A stretch of 64,000 bases of DNA, from assembly GCF_014042015.1 (NCBI RefSeq), contig NZ_CP059493.1:186001-250000 (forward strand). The letters are read 5' to 3'. Position numbers and translations under genes: made by a program. Below are positions 40,401-53,822 of this stretch, piece by piece. Under the pieces are notes generated by a model. It did not search any database and had not been told where the DNA came from. It saw only the letters and a list, made by a program, of their open reading frames with translations. Every line of letters begins with the position of its first letter. The first letter of the stretch is position 1. Source of the DNA: Actinotalea sp. JY-7876 (lineage in GTDB: Bacteria > Actinomycetota > Actinomycetes > Actinomycetales > Cellulomonadaceae).

Positions 40401-41366
40401 ATGAACCGCGCCGTCGGTGCCCCCCGCCCCGCGGGCCTGCCCGAGCGCTTCGCCCGGCCCGGGCCCACCGTCTCGTTCGAGCTGTACCCACCGCGCAGCG
40501 AGACGTCCGCGCGGACCCTGCGGACGACGATCGAGCACCTCGCCGCAGCCCGGCCCGACTTCCTGTCGGTCACCTACGGCGCGTCCGGCTCGTCGCGCGA
40601 CAGCTCGCGCGACGTCGTCCGGCACGTCCTGGAGAGCACCGACGTGCCCGTCGTCGCGCACCTCACCTGCCTGGGCAGCCCGCCCGGGGAGGTGCGGGAG
40701 GTCGCCCAGCAGCTGGTCGCCCTGGGCGTGCGCGACTTCCTGGCGCTGCGCGGCGACCCGCCCGCCGGCGTCGAGGGCTGGACGCCCGACCCGCACGGCC
40801 TCACGCGGGCGAGCCAGCTGGTCGAGCTGCTCCGCACGGTCGAGCTGGAGCTGCACGGTGACGACCGGCTCAGCGTCGCCGTCGCGGGCAACCCCACCGC
40901 GCTGCTGACGTCCGAGGCCGCGTCGTGCGGCGACCTCGCGGCGCTGCGTGCGAAGCAGGACGCGGGCGCCGACTATGCGATCACCCAGGTGTTCTTCGAG
41001 GTCGAGCACTACCTCGCCTACGTCGACGCCGCCCGCGCGGCCGGCGTGAGGCTGCCGCTGCTGCCCGGCGTCGTGCCCCTGACGGACCCCCGGCGCCTGC
41101 GCCGGCTCGAGGAGGTCAGCGGCGTGACCGTGCCCGCCCGCGTCCTCGCGGCGCTCGAGGCCGAGCAGGAGCCCGAGGCGCGCACCGCCGTCGGGCGCGC
41201 GCTGGGCGCCGAGCTCGCGCGCGGCGTCCTCGACGCCGGGGCGCCCGGGCTGCACCTGTACACCTTCAACCAGCACCGGGCCGCGCTCGACCTGCTGGCC
41301 GACGTCGGCCTGCGGACGCCCGGCGAGACGGGGACGACCCTCGCCCCGGCCGGGCTGGTCCCGTGA
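40401..41366 (+). CDS. metF: 5,10-methylenetetrahydrofolate reductase
   Basis: 321 residues, a TIM barrel with VSFELYPPRSETSARTL at the N-terminus, DFLSVTYGASGSSRD, VVAHLTCLG, LALRGDPPAG and the flavin-binding region GADYAITQVFFEVEHYLAYVDAARAAG, and PLLPGVVPLTDPRRLRRL; all are MetF features. It makes 5-methyl-THF for methionine synthesis using FAD and NADH. The ATG at 40401 has GGAG 7 nt upstream. Its stop overlaps the next gene's GTG by 4 bp, so they are co-transcribed although functionally unrelated. Confidence 0.95.
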   Translation: MNRAVGAPRPAGLPERFARPGPTVSFELYPPRSETSARTLRTTIEHLAAARPDFLSVTYGASGSSRDSSRDVVRHVLESTDVPVVAHLTCLGSPPGEVREVAQQLVALGVRDFLALRGDPPAGVEGWTPDPHGLTRASQLVELLRTVELELHGDDRLSVAVAGNPTALLTSEAASCGDLAALRAKQDAGADYAITQVFFEVEHYLAYVDAARAAGVRLPLLPGVVPLTDPRRLRRLEEVSGVTVPARVLAALEAEQEPEARTAVGRALGAELARGVLDAGAPGLHLYTFNQHRAALDLLADVGLRTPGETGTTLAPAGLVP

Positions 41367-42451
41367 CGGCGCGCGAACCGTCCGCCGCGGACCTGCGGCG
41401 CTGGCGGGGCCACCTGGCCGACGAGCGTGCCGAGGCCGCCGTCTACCGCGAGCTCGCGGCGCGGCGGACGGGCGAGGAGCGCGAGATCCTGCTGGCGCTC
41501 GCGGAGGCCGAGGGGCGGCACGCGGCCCACTGGGAGGAGCTGCTCGGCGCCCAGGTCGGGCCCCCGCGCCGGGGCGACGTGCGGTTCCGGGTCCTCGCCT
41601 GGCTCGCGCGCCGGTTCGGCTCGGTCTTCGTCCTCGCGCTCGCGCAGCGCGCCGAGGCGCGCGCGACCTACGAGCGCGACCTGGACGCCACCCCGACCAT
41701 GGCCGCGGACGAGCGGATCCACGCGGAGGTGGTCCGGTCGCTCGCCGCGCGCGGTCGCAACCGCCTCTCGGGCACCTTCCGCGCGGCCGTCTTCGGCGCC
41801 AACGACGGACTGGTGTCGAACCTCGCCCTCGTCATCGGCGTCGCCGCCGCGGGCACGAGCCAGGCGACCATCCTCGTCACCGGACTCGCCGGCCTGCTCG
41901 CCGGTGCGCTGTCGATGGGTGCGGGGGAGTACATCTCGGTCCGCTCCCAGCGCGAGCTGCTCGCGGCCTCGACCCCGAGCGCCGAGGCGGGCCGCGCGCT
42001 GCCCCACCTCGACGTGGACGCCAACGAGCTGGCCCTCGTCTACCGCGCGCGGGGCATGACGCCCGAGCAGGCTCAGCAGCGTGCCGACGACGTGCTCGCC
42101 GACATCGCCCTCGTCGGGCCCGCCAGCACCGAGTTCCACGCCGACCACCCGGCGACGGACCACCGCGAGGTCGTCGGCTCGGACGTCGGCGCGGCCCTGT
42201 CGAGCTTCGGGTTCTTCGCGTCGGGCGCCGCCGTGCCCGTCATCCCCTACCTCCTCGGGCTCGAGGGCACGACGGCGCTGGTCGCCGCGATGGTCGCGGT
42301 GGGCGTCGCCCTGCTCGGGACGGGTGCCGTCGTCGGCCTCATCTCCGGCGGGCCGCCCGTCCGGCGCGCGCTGCGCCAGCTCGCGATCGGGGCGGGCGCC
42401 GCGGCGGTGACGTACGCGCTCGGCGCGGCGTTCGGGACGACCGTCGGCTGA
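41363..42451 (+). CDS. Ferritin-like/VIT1 iron transporter (Er-VIT, MbfA-like)
   Basis: 362 residues. Residues ~1-140 are a rubrerythrin-like four-helix domain with AEAAVYRELAARR, EGRHAAHWEELLG and ERIHAEVV, in which Glu and His can hold a di-iron centre. Residues ~145-362 are a CCC1/VIT1 membrane domain: NRLSGTFRAAVFGANDGLVSNLALVIGVAAAG, GLLAGALSMGAGEYISVRSQRELL and three later helices. Such fusions (MbfA in Rhizobiales) export iron or manganese. It is coupled to metF by a GTGA overlap. No iron box is seen before it. Confidence 0.9.
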   Translation: MTAREPSAADLRRWRGHLADERAEAAVYRELAARRTGEEREILLALAEAEGRHAAHWEELLGAQVGPPRRGDVRFRVLAWLARRFGSVFVLALAQRAEARATYERDLDATPTMAADERIHAEVVRSLAARGRNRLSGTFRAAVFGANDGLVSNLALVIGVAAAGTSQATILVTGLAGLLAGALSMGAGEYISVRSQRELLAASTPSAEAGRALPHLDVDANELALVYRARGMTPEQAQQRADDVLADIALVGPASTEFHADHPATDHREVVGSDVGAALSSFGFFASGAAVPVIPYLLGLEGTTALVAAMVAVGVALLGTGAVVGLISGGPPVRRALRQLAIGAGAAAVTYALGAAFGTTVG

Positions 42452-42529
42452 GGCCCGGCGACGCCCGTCCTCCTCGACCCCCAGGCCGCCCGCTCGCTAG
42501 CGTGTGACCCTCGTCGCCGAGGAGGCACC

Positions 42530-44896
<2,367 letters not shown>

Positions 44897-44908
44897 GGCC
44901 CCGGTCCC

Positions 44909-46135
44909 TCAGTCCGTCGCGCTCGCCGCGGTCCGGGCCACGTAGCGGGCCTCGCCCCGGCGCAGGGTGCCGCTCGCGGCGAGCACGGCGACCACGGCCA
45001 GGCCGCCGGAGACCACGACCACGAGGAACCCGGCGTGGCTGCCGGCGGCGTCGATCCGGGCGCCGGCGATCGACGAGCCGAAGGAGACGCCGACGCCCAG
45101 GGCGGTCCCGACCCAGGTCAGGCCCTCGGTGAGCTGACCGCGCGGGACCAGCTGCTGGACCAGGGCGTTGCCGTTGATGATGGTCGGCGCGATCGTCAGG
45201 CCGACGACGAACATCACCGCGGCGAGGACCGCGAGGTTCGTCACGAAGAAGAACAGGGTCACGCCCACCGCCAGGGCGACCATGCCGATCGCGAACCGGC
45301 GCCACAGCGGGCTGGTCCAGTGCCGTGCGCCGTAGCCGAGCCCCGCGAGCAGCGAGCCCGCCGCGAAGACCGCGAGGATGAGGCCGGCCGCGCCCTTGTT
45401 GCCCTGCTCCTCGGCGAAGGCGACCGTGGCGACGTCGGTGGCGCCGAAGATCGCGCCCATGAACACGAACACCACGGCGAGCACCACCATGCCGCCCGAG
45501 CGCAGCACGAACGGGTGGTGCACGCCCTCCTCGCGCACCACGACCGGCGGCTCGGTGGCGCGCTGCGAGAAGAACCACGTGCCGCCGACCAGGACGGCGA
45601 CCACGGGCACCACCAGCCCCGCGACAGGGCTGACCGACGTCGCCAGGACCGTGGCGAGCACGGGCCCGACGATGAACACCAGCTCGTCGAGGGCGGACTC
45701 GAGCGAGTACGCGGAGTGGATCTCGCGCGGGTCCTGGAGCAGGTGAGACCAGCGGGCCCGGACGAGCGCCCCGACCGAGCCGCCCGCGGCACCGGTGACC
45801 ACGGCCGCGGCGTACAGGTACAGGGGCGAGGCCTCGAGGAGCGTCGGCACGATGAGGCCGACGATGCCGACCGCGGTGACCACGAGCGCCGGGCGCATGA
45901 CGCGGGCCTGACCGAAGCGGTCGACGAGGCGCGAGAGCTGGGGCGAGCACAGGGCGTGCGTGATCACCTGGACCGCGGAGATCCGGCCCGCGAGGCCGTA
46001 GGACCCGTAGACCTCGGAGACCATGAGGACGATGCCGATCCCGACCATCGACATCGGGAGCCTGGCGATGGCGCCGGCCGCGGAGAACGCGGCGGCCCCG
46101 GGGCGCGCGAGGATCGCGCGGTACGGCTGGAGCAT
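44909..46135 (-). CDS. MFS transporter
   Basis: 408 residues with 12 predicted helices. The ATG at 46135 (MLQPYRAILARPGAAAF) starts just before the first helix; LVDRFGQARVMRP lies in the helix 2-3 loop, where MFS motif A occurs. Strongly similar proteins in actinobacteria are annotated as multidrug or unknown-substrate exporters. It lies 12 bp from the end of the convergent UvrA-like gene. Confidence 0.88.
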   Translation of the reverse strand: MLQPYRAILARPGAAAFSAAGAIARLPMSMVGIGIVLMVSEVYGSYGLAGRISAVQVITHALCSPQLSRLVDRFGQARVMRPALVVTAVGIVGLIVPTLLEASPLYLYAAAVVTGAAGGSVGALVRARWSHLLQDPREIHSAYSLESALDELVFIVGPVLATVLATSVSPVAGLVVPVVAVLVGGTWFFSQRATEPPVVVREEGVHHPFVLRSGGMVVLAVVFVFMGAIFGATDVATVAFAEEQGNKGAAGLILAVFAAGSLLAGLGYGARHWTSPLWRRFAIGMVALAVGVTLFFFVTNLAVLAAVMFVVGLTIAPTIINGNALVQQLVPRGQLTEGLTWVGTALGVGVSFGSSIAGARIDAAGSHAGFLVVVVSGGLAVVAVLAASGTLRRGEARYVARTAASATD

Positions 46136-46272
46136 GACGTCATTCTCCCAGCCGGACGGACCGCGACGTTCACCCGGTCGACTCCGCGCGGCCGCCACCC
46201 CGCCCGTGGGAAGATCCAGCCAGTCGCGCGCCCCGCCGGCCGCGACGACCGCGTGCTCGGGGAGGGAGCGCC

Positions 46273-48918
46273 GTGTTCCGGCCTGCGTCGCGTCGCCTTC
46301 GCCCGGGACGCCGGCTGCTCGCCCCGGACGTCGCCTACGGCCCGCTGGGAGTCCTGACCATCGCGGCGGGCGTCTTCGGCCTCTCCTACCTCGCGGTCGT
46401 CCTCGCGCCGCCGGACAACGGCGTCGCCGCCTGGTGGCCCGCGGCCGGCCTCGCCACGATCGCCCTGATGTGGGCACCGCGGGACCGGCGGGCCGTCGTC
46501 GTGGCGTCCGTCGTCATCATGAGCGCGCTCGCGAACCTGGCGGTGGGGCGCCCGTGGCACGTGGCGCTGGGCTACGGCGCGAGCAACGCGCTCGAGAGCG
46601 CCGTCGTGGCCGCACTGCTCACGCGCCGTGGCAGGCCGCGCCTGGCCACGCTCGACGACCTCTTCCGGCTGGTCGGCGCGACGGCGGCCGGCGTCCTCGT
46701 CATGGGCGTCGGGGCGGGGCTGACGCAGCTGCTCGCGGACGGCGCCGGGTTCCTCGTCACCGCCCGCACCGTGGTGGCGAGCCACGGGGCCGCCCTCCTG
46801 CTCACCCTGCCGCTCGGCATGCGCGCGCCGGGCGGCACCGGACGCGCCGGCCGGCTCGAGGCCGCGGCCCAGCTCGCCGCGGTCTGCGTGGCGATCGTCG
46901 TGATCTTCCGCCCCGGCCAGGGGCTGCCCGTCTCGTTCCTCACGATGCCCCTGCTCGTCTGGGGCGCCCTGCGCTTCGGCGTCAAGGTGGTCAGCGTCGA
47001 GCTCATCGTCGTCGCGCTGCTCGTCACCTCGTTCAGCCGCTTCGACGGCGGTCCGTTCGCCGCCGAGTTCGGGGCGACGAGCACCGCCACGGCGTCCCTG
47101 GTCCAGGCGTACCTGGTGTGCTGCGCCCTGGTGACGCTGCCGCTGGCCGTGTCGATCGCGCAGCGGCGCGCGGCGCTCGCACGCAGCGAGGCCAGCGAGC
47201 GGCTGTTCCGCCAGGGCTTCCGCGACTCGCTCGTGGGCATGGCGATGCTCCGCCTGTGCGACGGCGCCCACGGCCCCGGCGAGGAGGCGCACGCCGAGGG
47301 CGGGCTCGACGTCGTGCAGCTCAACGACGTCGCCGCGCGCATGCTCGCCGGCGACCCCGCGGCCCTGGTCGGGGCGCCGTGGACGGCCCTGCTCGCCGAG
47401 CCCGACCGGCACGAGCTCGCGGCACGCGTGCGGGAGATGCTGGCCGGGACCAGCGAGGGCTGGCACGGTGAGGTCGCCGTCGCGACGCCCGCGGGGGACC
47501 TGTGGGTCGACGTCGCGCTGTCGCCGCTGGCGGCCAGCGCGGGCGAGAACCTGTTCGTCGCGCAGATGGTCGACGTCACGGCCCGCCGCGCGGCCGAGGA
47601 GCGGCTCACCGCCCAGGCGCAGCGCGACAGCCTGACCGGGCTGGCCAACCGCTCCCGGCTGCACGGCGAGATCGACGCGGCGGTCGCCGCCCTGCCGCCG
47701 GACGAGGCGGACGGCGGCCCGGGCGTCGCCGTGCTGTTCTGCGACCTGGACGACTTCAAGGACGTCAACGACTCGGCCGGGCACACGGAGGGCGACCGCG
47801 TGCTGGTCCGGGTGGCGGAGCGCCTGCGCACCCTCCTGGGCCCGGACGACCTCGCGGCACGCCTCGGCGGCGACGAGTTCGTGGTGCTGCGGCGGTGCGC
47901 GCGCGACCGCGCCGACGTCGAGCAGCTCGCGTCGGCCGTGCTGGCGGGCCTCTCGGCACCGATCGTCGTGGGCGGTCACGGCTTCACGGTGGGCGTGAGC
48001 ATCGGCATCGCCTGGGGCGGTCCCGGGGCGAGCGCCGACGACCTGCTGCGCGACGCCGACGCCGCCATGTACGCGGCGAAGGCGGGCGGCAAGCGCCGCG
48101 CGGTGACGTTCTCGGACGAGCACCGGGCGCGCGCCGTCCGCGCCGTGCGCGTCGAGGCGGAGCTGCGGCGTGCTCTCGAGCTGGGCCAGCTCGAGATGTA
48201 CCTCCAGCCCGTCGTGGACCTGCGCGACGGCGCCACGGTCGCGGCCGAGGCGCTGGTGCGCTGGCGCCACCCGGACCGCGGGCTGCTCGAACCGGGCGCG
48301 TGGCTCGACGTCGCCGAGGCCTGCGGGCTGATGCCCGAGCTCGGCGCGTGGATCCTGCGCCGCTCGTGCGAGCTCGCCGCCGCGTGGCCCCAGAGCGTCG
48401 CCGAGGTCACCCCCGCCGTCCACGTCAACGTCTCGGCCCGGCAGCTCGAGGTGCCGGGGTTCGTGGCCGACGTCCACCGCGTCCTGGCGGAGACCGGCCT
48501 GCCGCCCGCGCGGCTCGTGCTCGAGTTCACCGAGACCCAGCTCGACACGGTCAGCGAGGCGCTGCTCGCGGACCTCGCGACCCTGCGACGCGCGGGCATC
48601 GGGCTGGCCGCGGACGACTTCGGGACCGGCTACAGCCCGCTGACGCGGATCATCGAGCTGCCCATCTCGATGGTGAAGGTCGACCAGCGCTTCGTCGCCG
48701 GCATGCTCGACGACGTGCGCAGCCAGGCGATCGTCACGACCCTGGTGCGCCTGACCGACTCGCTCGGCCTCGCGCTGGTCGCCGAGGGCGTCGAGACCCA
48801 GGAGCAGGCGCAGGCGCTCCAGATGCTCGGGTGCACGGCCGGGCAGGGGTTCCTGTGGTCGCGACCGGTGCCCGCGGACGTCTTCCACGAGCGGCTGCGC
48901 GGCGCCGTCCTGCGCTGA
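46273..48918 (+). CDS. MASE1-PAS-GGDEF-EAL cyclic-di-GMP enzyme
   Basis: 881 residues from a GTG start. About eight helices (residues ~20-290) form a MASE1-like sensory membrane domain beginning VLTIAAGVFGLSYLAVVL, with AAWWPAAGLA typical of it. A PAS-like region follows (~310-440). The GGDEF domain has the intact motif RLGGDEF (GGDEF at 532-536), so it may make c-di-GMP; the RxxD inhibitory site is absent (GPDD instead). The EAL domain has AAEALVRWRHP (Glu659), LEFTETQL, DDFGTGYSPL and VAEGVETQEQ, all residues for c-di-GMP hydrolysis. It is probably bifunctional. The signal sensed is unknown. Confidence 0.95.
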   Translation: MFRPASRRLRPGRRLLAPDVAYGPLGVLTIAAGVFGLSYLAVVLAPPDNGVAAWWPAAGLATIALMWAPRDRRAVVVASVVIMSALANLAVGRPWHVALGYGASNALESAVVAALLTRRGRPRLATLDDLFRLVGATAAGVLVMGVGAGLTQLLADGAGFLVTARTVVASHGAALLLTLPLGMRAPGGTGRAGRLEAAAQLAAVCVAIVVIFRPGQGLPVSFLTMPLLVWGALRFGVKVVSVELIVVALLVTSFSRFDGGPFAAEFGATSTATASLVQAYLVCCALVTLPLAVSIAQRRAALARSEASERLFRQGFRDSLVGMAMLRLCDGAHGPGEEAHAEGGLDVVQLNDVAARMLAGDPAALVGAPWTALLAEPDRHELAARVREMLAGTSEGWHGEVAVATPAGDLWVDVALSPLAASAGENLFVAQMVDVTARRAAEERLTAQAQRDSLTGLANRSRLHGEIDAAVAALPPDEADGGPGVAVLFCDLDDFKDVNDSAGHTEGDRVLVRVAERLRTLLGPDDLAARLGGDEFVVLRRCARDRADVEQLASAVLAGLSAPIVVGGHGFTVGVSIGIAWGGPGASADDLLRDADAAMYAAKAGGKRRAVTFSDEHRARAVRAVRVEAELRRALELGQLEMYLQPVVDLRDGATVAAEALVRWRHPDRGLLEPGAWLDVAEACGLMPELGAWILRRSCELAAAWPQSVAEVTPAVHVNVSARQLEVPGFVADVHRVLAETGLPPARLVLEFTETQLDTVSEALLADLATLRRAGIGLAADDFGTGYSPLTRIIELPISMVKVDQRFVAGMLDDVRSQAIVTTLVRLTDSLGLALVAEGVETQEQAQALQMLGCTAGQGFLWSRPVPADVFHERLRGAVLR

Positions 48919-48942
48919 GGCGCGCGCCCGACGCCGGGCGCC

Positions 48943-48946
<4 letters not shown>
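48915..48946. terminator. Palindrome over convergent stop codons
   Basis: CTGAGGCG (48915-48922) pairs with CGCCTCAG (48939-48946). The stop codon of the GGDEF-EAL gene lies in the left arm and the pgm stop in the right arm. The stem is short; a function as bidirectional terminator is plausible. Confidence 0.45.
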
Positions 48947-50658
<1,712 letters not shown>

Positions 50659-50729
50659 GGCCCGATCCTCGCACCGAGCGCACGCTCGGCGCACGGGGTG
50701 CGCGCGAGCGGCCGGTAGGCTCGTGCGCC

Positions 50730-51569
50730 ATGGCCAGGAGAGCGACCGTCGAGTTCGTGCTGCGTCCCTTCGAGGGGCTTCCCGGGGAGCCGGACTGGGT
50801 GGCGATGCGCGAGGTGGTGCCCGCCGCCACCGCCACCGCCCGGACCACGAAGGAGTACGGCGCCCGCGACGTCGTCGTGACGACGGTCCTGCCGATGGCC
50901 TGGCCCGCGCTGCACCGTGGCGACGGCACGATCATGATCGCGCTGCAGCAGCACGCCGGCTCGGGGGACGCGTCGCGCGACCTCGCCGACCTGCTCCTGC
51001 GCGCGCTCGAGCTGCCCGCCGGCACGCCGATCACGTCCGCCCCCCTGCCCGAGCCCGGGCCGCGCCTCCAGGACGTCCTCGACCTCTCGGTCCCGTTCGA
51101 GGTCACCGTGCACGACGGCTTCGACTACTGGACCTCGGCCGACGCCGAGCTCACCCCCGACGTCGTCGCCTCGCTCGAGCGCATGAACGAGACGGTGGTC
51201 CCCACCCGGCGCCTCACCTCCGTCGACGCGGCCTACTGGGCGCGCATGGGGGACCGGGAGTACCTGCGGTGGGCGATGCCGCACGACGAGCAGGACTTCC
51301 TCGACGCGCTCGCACGCCTGCACGCGCAGCGCCGCTCGGGCCTGGGCGACGACGGCTCCCTCGGCAAGTTCATCGGCGCCTTCCGCTCCTGCGGCATCCT
51401 CGTGCCCGTCTGGGATCTTGCCCCCGGCACGGAGGCCGAGGAGGTCGAGGAGCCGGCCGAGCGCCTGGGCGAGCGCCTGGCCGAGGCGCTCGCGGTCACG
51501 GGGCCCCTGGACGCGAACGAGCGCCGCGCGCGCGCCGGGCTCGTGGCGCGCCAGCTGACGCTGCGCTGA
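50730..51569 (+). CDS. DUF5926 family protein
   Basis: 279 residues. The order [37 protein letters not shown], then [55 protein letters not shown] and [21 protein letters not shown] is that of DUF5926, conserved in actinobacteria. No signal, membrane helix or catalytic motif stands out and no function is known. Divergent from pgm, with 71 bp between. Confidence 0.82.
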   Translation: MARRATVEFVLRPFEGLPGEPDWVAMREVVPAATATARTTKEYGARDVVVTTVLPMAWPALHRGDGTIMIALQQHAGSGDASRDLADLLLRALELPAGTPITSAPLPEPGPRLQDVLDLSVPFEVTVHDGFDYWTSADAELTPDVVASLERMNETVVPTRRLTSVDAAYWARMGDREYLRWAMPHDEQDFLDALARLHAQRRSGLGDDGSLGKFIGAFRSCGILVPVWDLAPGTEAEEVEEPAERLGERLAEALAVTGPLDANERRARAGLVARQLTLR

Positions 51570-51721
51570 CGGGGCCGACAGGCTGACGGGGCTGACGCAC
51601 GGCGTGCGCCGGCGTGCGCACGCCGTTCCTCCCTGCGAGGATCACCGCCGCTTGACCCGGCACTGGGTCGGCGATGGGTCGGCGATGACGCGCGCCCGGA
51701 TATCTCGTTAGGGTGGTGCCC

Positions 51722-52486
51722 GTGCCAGCCAGACGTCGCGGCGACCAGGCGTCGACCGCCCCCAAGCAGCGGGTCGCGGTCGTGATCCCCGCGAAGGACG
51801 AGTCGCGCCGCATCGCCGCGACCGTCCGAGCCGCGCGAGCCATCCCGCACGTCGACCTCGTCCTGGTGGTCGACGACGGCAGCGAGGACGCGACCCAGCA
51901 CGTCGCGCGCGAGGCCGGCGCCGTCGTCGTCCGGCACTCCCACAACCGGGGCAAGGCCGCGGCCATGGAGACGGGCGCCGCCGTCGTCGCGATGCGCGAC
52001 ACGGACGACCGGCCGGCGCGCCTCCTGCTGTTCCTCGACGGCGACCTGGGCGAGTCGGCGGTCAACGCCGCACCGCTCGTGCCGCCCGTGCTCGAGGGTG
52101 CGGCCGACGTCGCGATCGCCCTGCTGCCGCCGCAGCCGGGTGCGGGCGGCCGGGGGATCGTCGTCGGCCTCGCGCGCCGCTCGATCCAGGCGATGACCGG
52201 GTGGACGCCCACGCAGCCGCTGTCGGGGATGCGCTGCCTGACCCGTGAGGCCTTCGAGGCCGCGACGCCGCTCGCGCGGGGCTGGGGTGTCGAGACCGGC
52301 ATGACGATCGACCTGCTCTCGAAGGGCTTCGTCGCCGTCGAGGTGCCCTGCGACCTGCGCCACCGCGCCTCCGGCACGGACCTGCGCGGGCAGATGCACC
52401 GCGCGGCCCAGTACCGGGACGTGCTGCTGGCCGTGAACGCGCGCCGGGTCCGCGGGGTCGCACGCAAGGTGGCCCGCCGCCGCTGA
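51722..52486 (+). CDS. Family 2 glycosyltransferase
   Basis: 254 residues. GT-A features are VAVVIPAKDESRRIAATV, LVLVVDDGSEDATQHVA, HSHNRGKAAAMETGA and the metal-binding-type LFLDGDLGE. Then QPLSGMRCLTREAFEA and GVETGMTIDLLSKGFVAVEVP complete a dolichol-phosphate-mannose/glucosyl-3-phosphoglycerate synthase-like layout. Acceptor and sugar are unknown. GTG codons at 51713 and 51722 are both possible; AGGGTGG before 51722 favours the second. Confidence 0.85.
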   Translation: MPARRRGDQASTAPKQRVAVVIPAKDESRRIAATVRAARAIPHVDLVLVVDDGSEDATQHVAREAGAVVVRHSHNRGKAAAMETGAAVVAMRDTDDRPARLLLFLDGDLGESAVNAAPLVPPVLEGAADVAIALLPPQPGAGGRGIVVGLARRSIQAMTGWTPTQPLSGMRCLTREAFEAATPLARGWGVETGMTIDLLSKGFVAVEVPCDLRHRASGTDLRGQMHRAAQYRDVLLAVNARRVRGVARKVARRR

Positions 52487-52493
52487 CGTCGCG

Positions 52494-53822
52494 TCAGCCG
52501 GGCCCGGGGGAGTCCGCGGTGGCGTGCTCGTCGTCGAGGTGGGCGCCGCGCAGGCGGCTCGCCGCCATCGCGCCTGCGGTGAGGAGGACGACGCCGGCGG
52601 CGACCAGCAGCGCGGTCGGGTAGCCGGCCGCGTCGCCGAGCAGCCCGCCGAGCGGCGCCGCCACGACGATCGCGGCGCGGTTGATCGACCGCATGGTGGT
52701 GTTCATCCGGCCCTGCAGCCGGTCCGGGGTCACCGTCTGGCGGTAGGCCATCTCGTTGGGGTTCTCCGCCCCCATGCACACGCCCAGCAGCAGCTGACCC
52801 GCGGCGAAGACGGCCCAGGCCGCCCCGCCGCCCCACGCGCCGCCGTCCCCCGACGCGGGCAGCGCCGCGGGCGCGAGCGCCATCACCGCCCACGCCAGGC
52901 CCGTGCCGGCCCGGAGGGCGACGAGGAGCCGACCCACGCCGAGGCGGCGGCCCAGGCGGACCCCGACGGACGCGCCGGCGAGCGCACCCAGCCCGGCGGC
53001 GGCCGTGGCGAGGCCGAGGGTCGCGGCCGTGAGCCCGAGCTCGCGCAGGGCGAGCGGCGCCAGGACCGCGCCGGTCACGGCGGCGCAGGCGAACCAGACG
53101 TGGGTCGACAGCGCCATCGGGCGCAGGGTCGGGTGCCGGTAGACCCAGCGCAGGCCTTCGACGACGTCGTCGCGCACGCCGCGCAGCGCGGCGCGGGCGC
53201 TGCCGCCCGGGGCACGGTCGGCGCGCGGCTCGGCCAGCCGGACCGTGGCCACGAGCACGGCGGAGGTCAGGTAGCTCACCGCGTCCACCAGGACGGCGAG
53301 CGGGGCGCCCAGGACGGAGACGACCGCCCCGGCGAGCGCCGGTCCGCTGCCCTGCGCGACCGCGTCGGCCTGGCCCAGACGCGCGTGCGCCGCGCCGAGC
53401 AGCGGGCGCGGCACGAGCCGGGGCAGGAACGACTGCGAGGCCGCGTCCCCGACCAGCGTCGCGGTCCCGAAGGCCGCGAGCGCCGCCATGACCGCGCCGA
53501 CGCTCAGGTGCCCGGTCGCGGCCAGCAGCGGGATCACGGCCAGCGCGAGGGCGGCCGCCACGTCGGTGAGCACCATGAGGGGTCGCCGCCGGACCCGGTC
53601 GACCAGGACGCCCACGAGCAGGCCGACGAGCAGGTAGGGCAGCCAGCGGGCCGCGTTGACCAGGCCCACGTCGACGGCGTCGCCGTCGAGGACCTCCACG
53701 ACGAGCACCTGCACCGCCAGCACGGTGACGTAGCTGCCGAACGCCGACGCGGTCGCGGCCGTCCACAGCCGGCCGAACCCCGTGGCCGAGCGCAGGCTCG
53801 CGGCGCCGGCCGGGGTGCTCAC
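52494..53822 (-). CDS. MFS transporter (enterobactin-exporter-like)
   Basis: 442 residues from a GTG start, with about 12 helices. FGRLWTAATASAFGSYVTVLAVQVLVVEV opens the protein; VGVLVDRVRRRPLMVLTDV is the motif A loop; AAHARLGQADAVAQGSGPALAGAVV and VTPDRLQGRMNTTMRSINRAAIVVAAPLGGLLGD are typical of the MFS_3/EntS group. Substrate unknown. It overlaps the gene upstream by 4 bp (GTGA), so both are made from one mRNA. Convergent with the glycosyltransferase. Confidence 0.85.
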   Translation of the reverse strand: MSTPAGAASLRSATGFGRLWTAATASAFGSYVTVLAVQVLVVEVLDGDAVDVGLVNAARWLPYLLVGLLVGVLVDRVRRRPLMVLTDVAAALALAVIPLLAATGHLSVGAVMAALAAFGTATLVGDAASQSFLPRLVPRPLLGAAHARLGQADAVAQGSGPALAGAVVSVLGAPLAVLVDAVSYLTSAVLVATVRLAEPRADRAPGGSARAALRGVRDDVVEGLRWVYRHPTLRPMALSTHVWFACAAVTGAVLAPLALRELGLTAATLGLATAAAGLGALAGASVGVRLGRRLGVGRLLVALRAGTGLAWAVMALAPAALPASGDGGAWGGGAAWAVFAAGQLLLGVCMGAENPNEMAYRQTVTPDRLQGRMNTTMRSINRAAIVVAAPLGGLLGDAAGYPTALLVAAGVVLLTAGAMAASRLRGAHLDDEHATADSPGPG

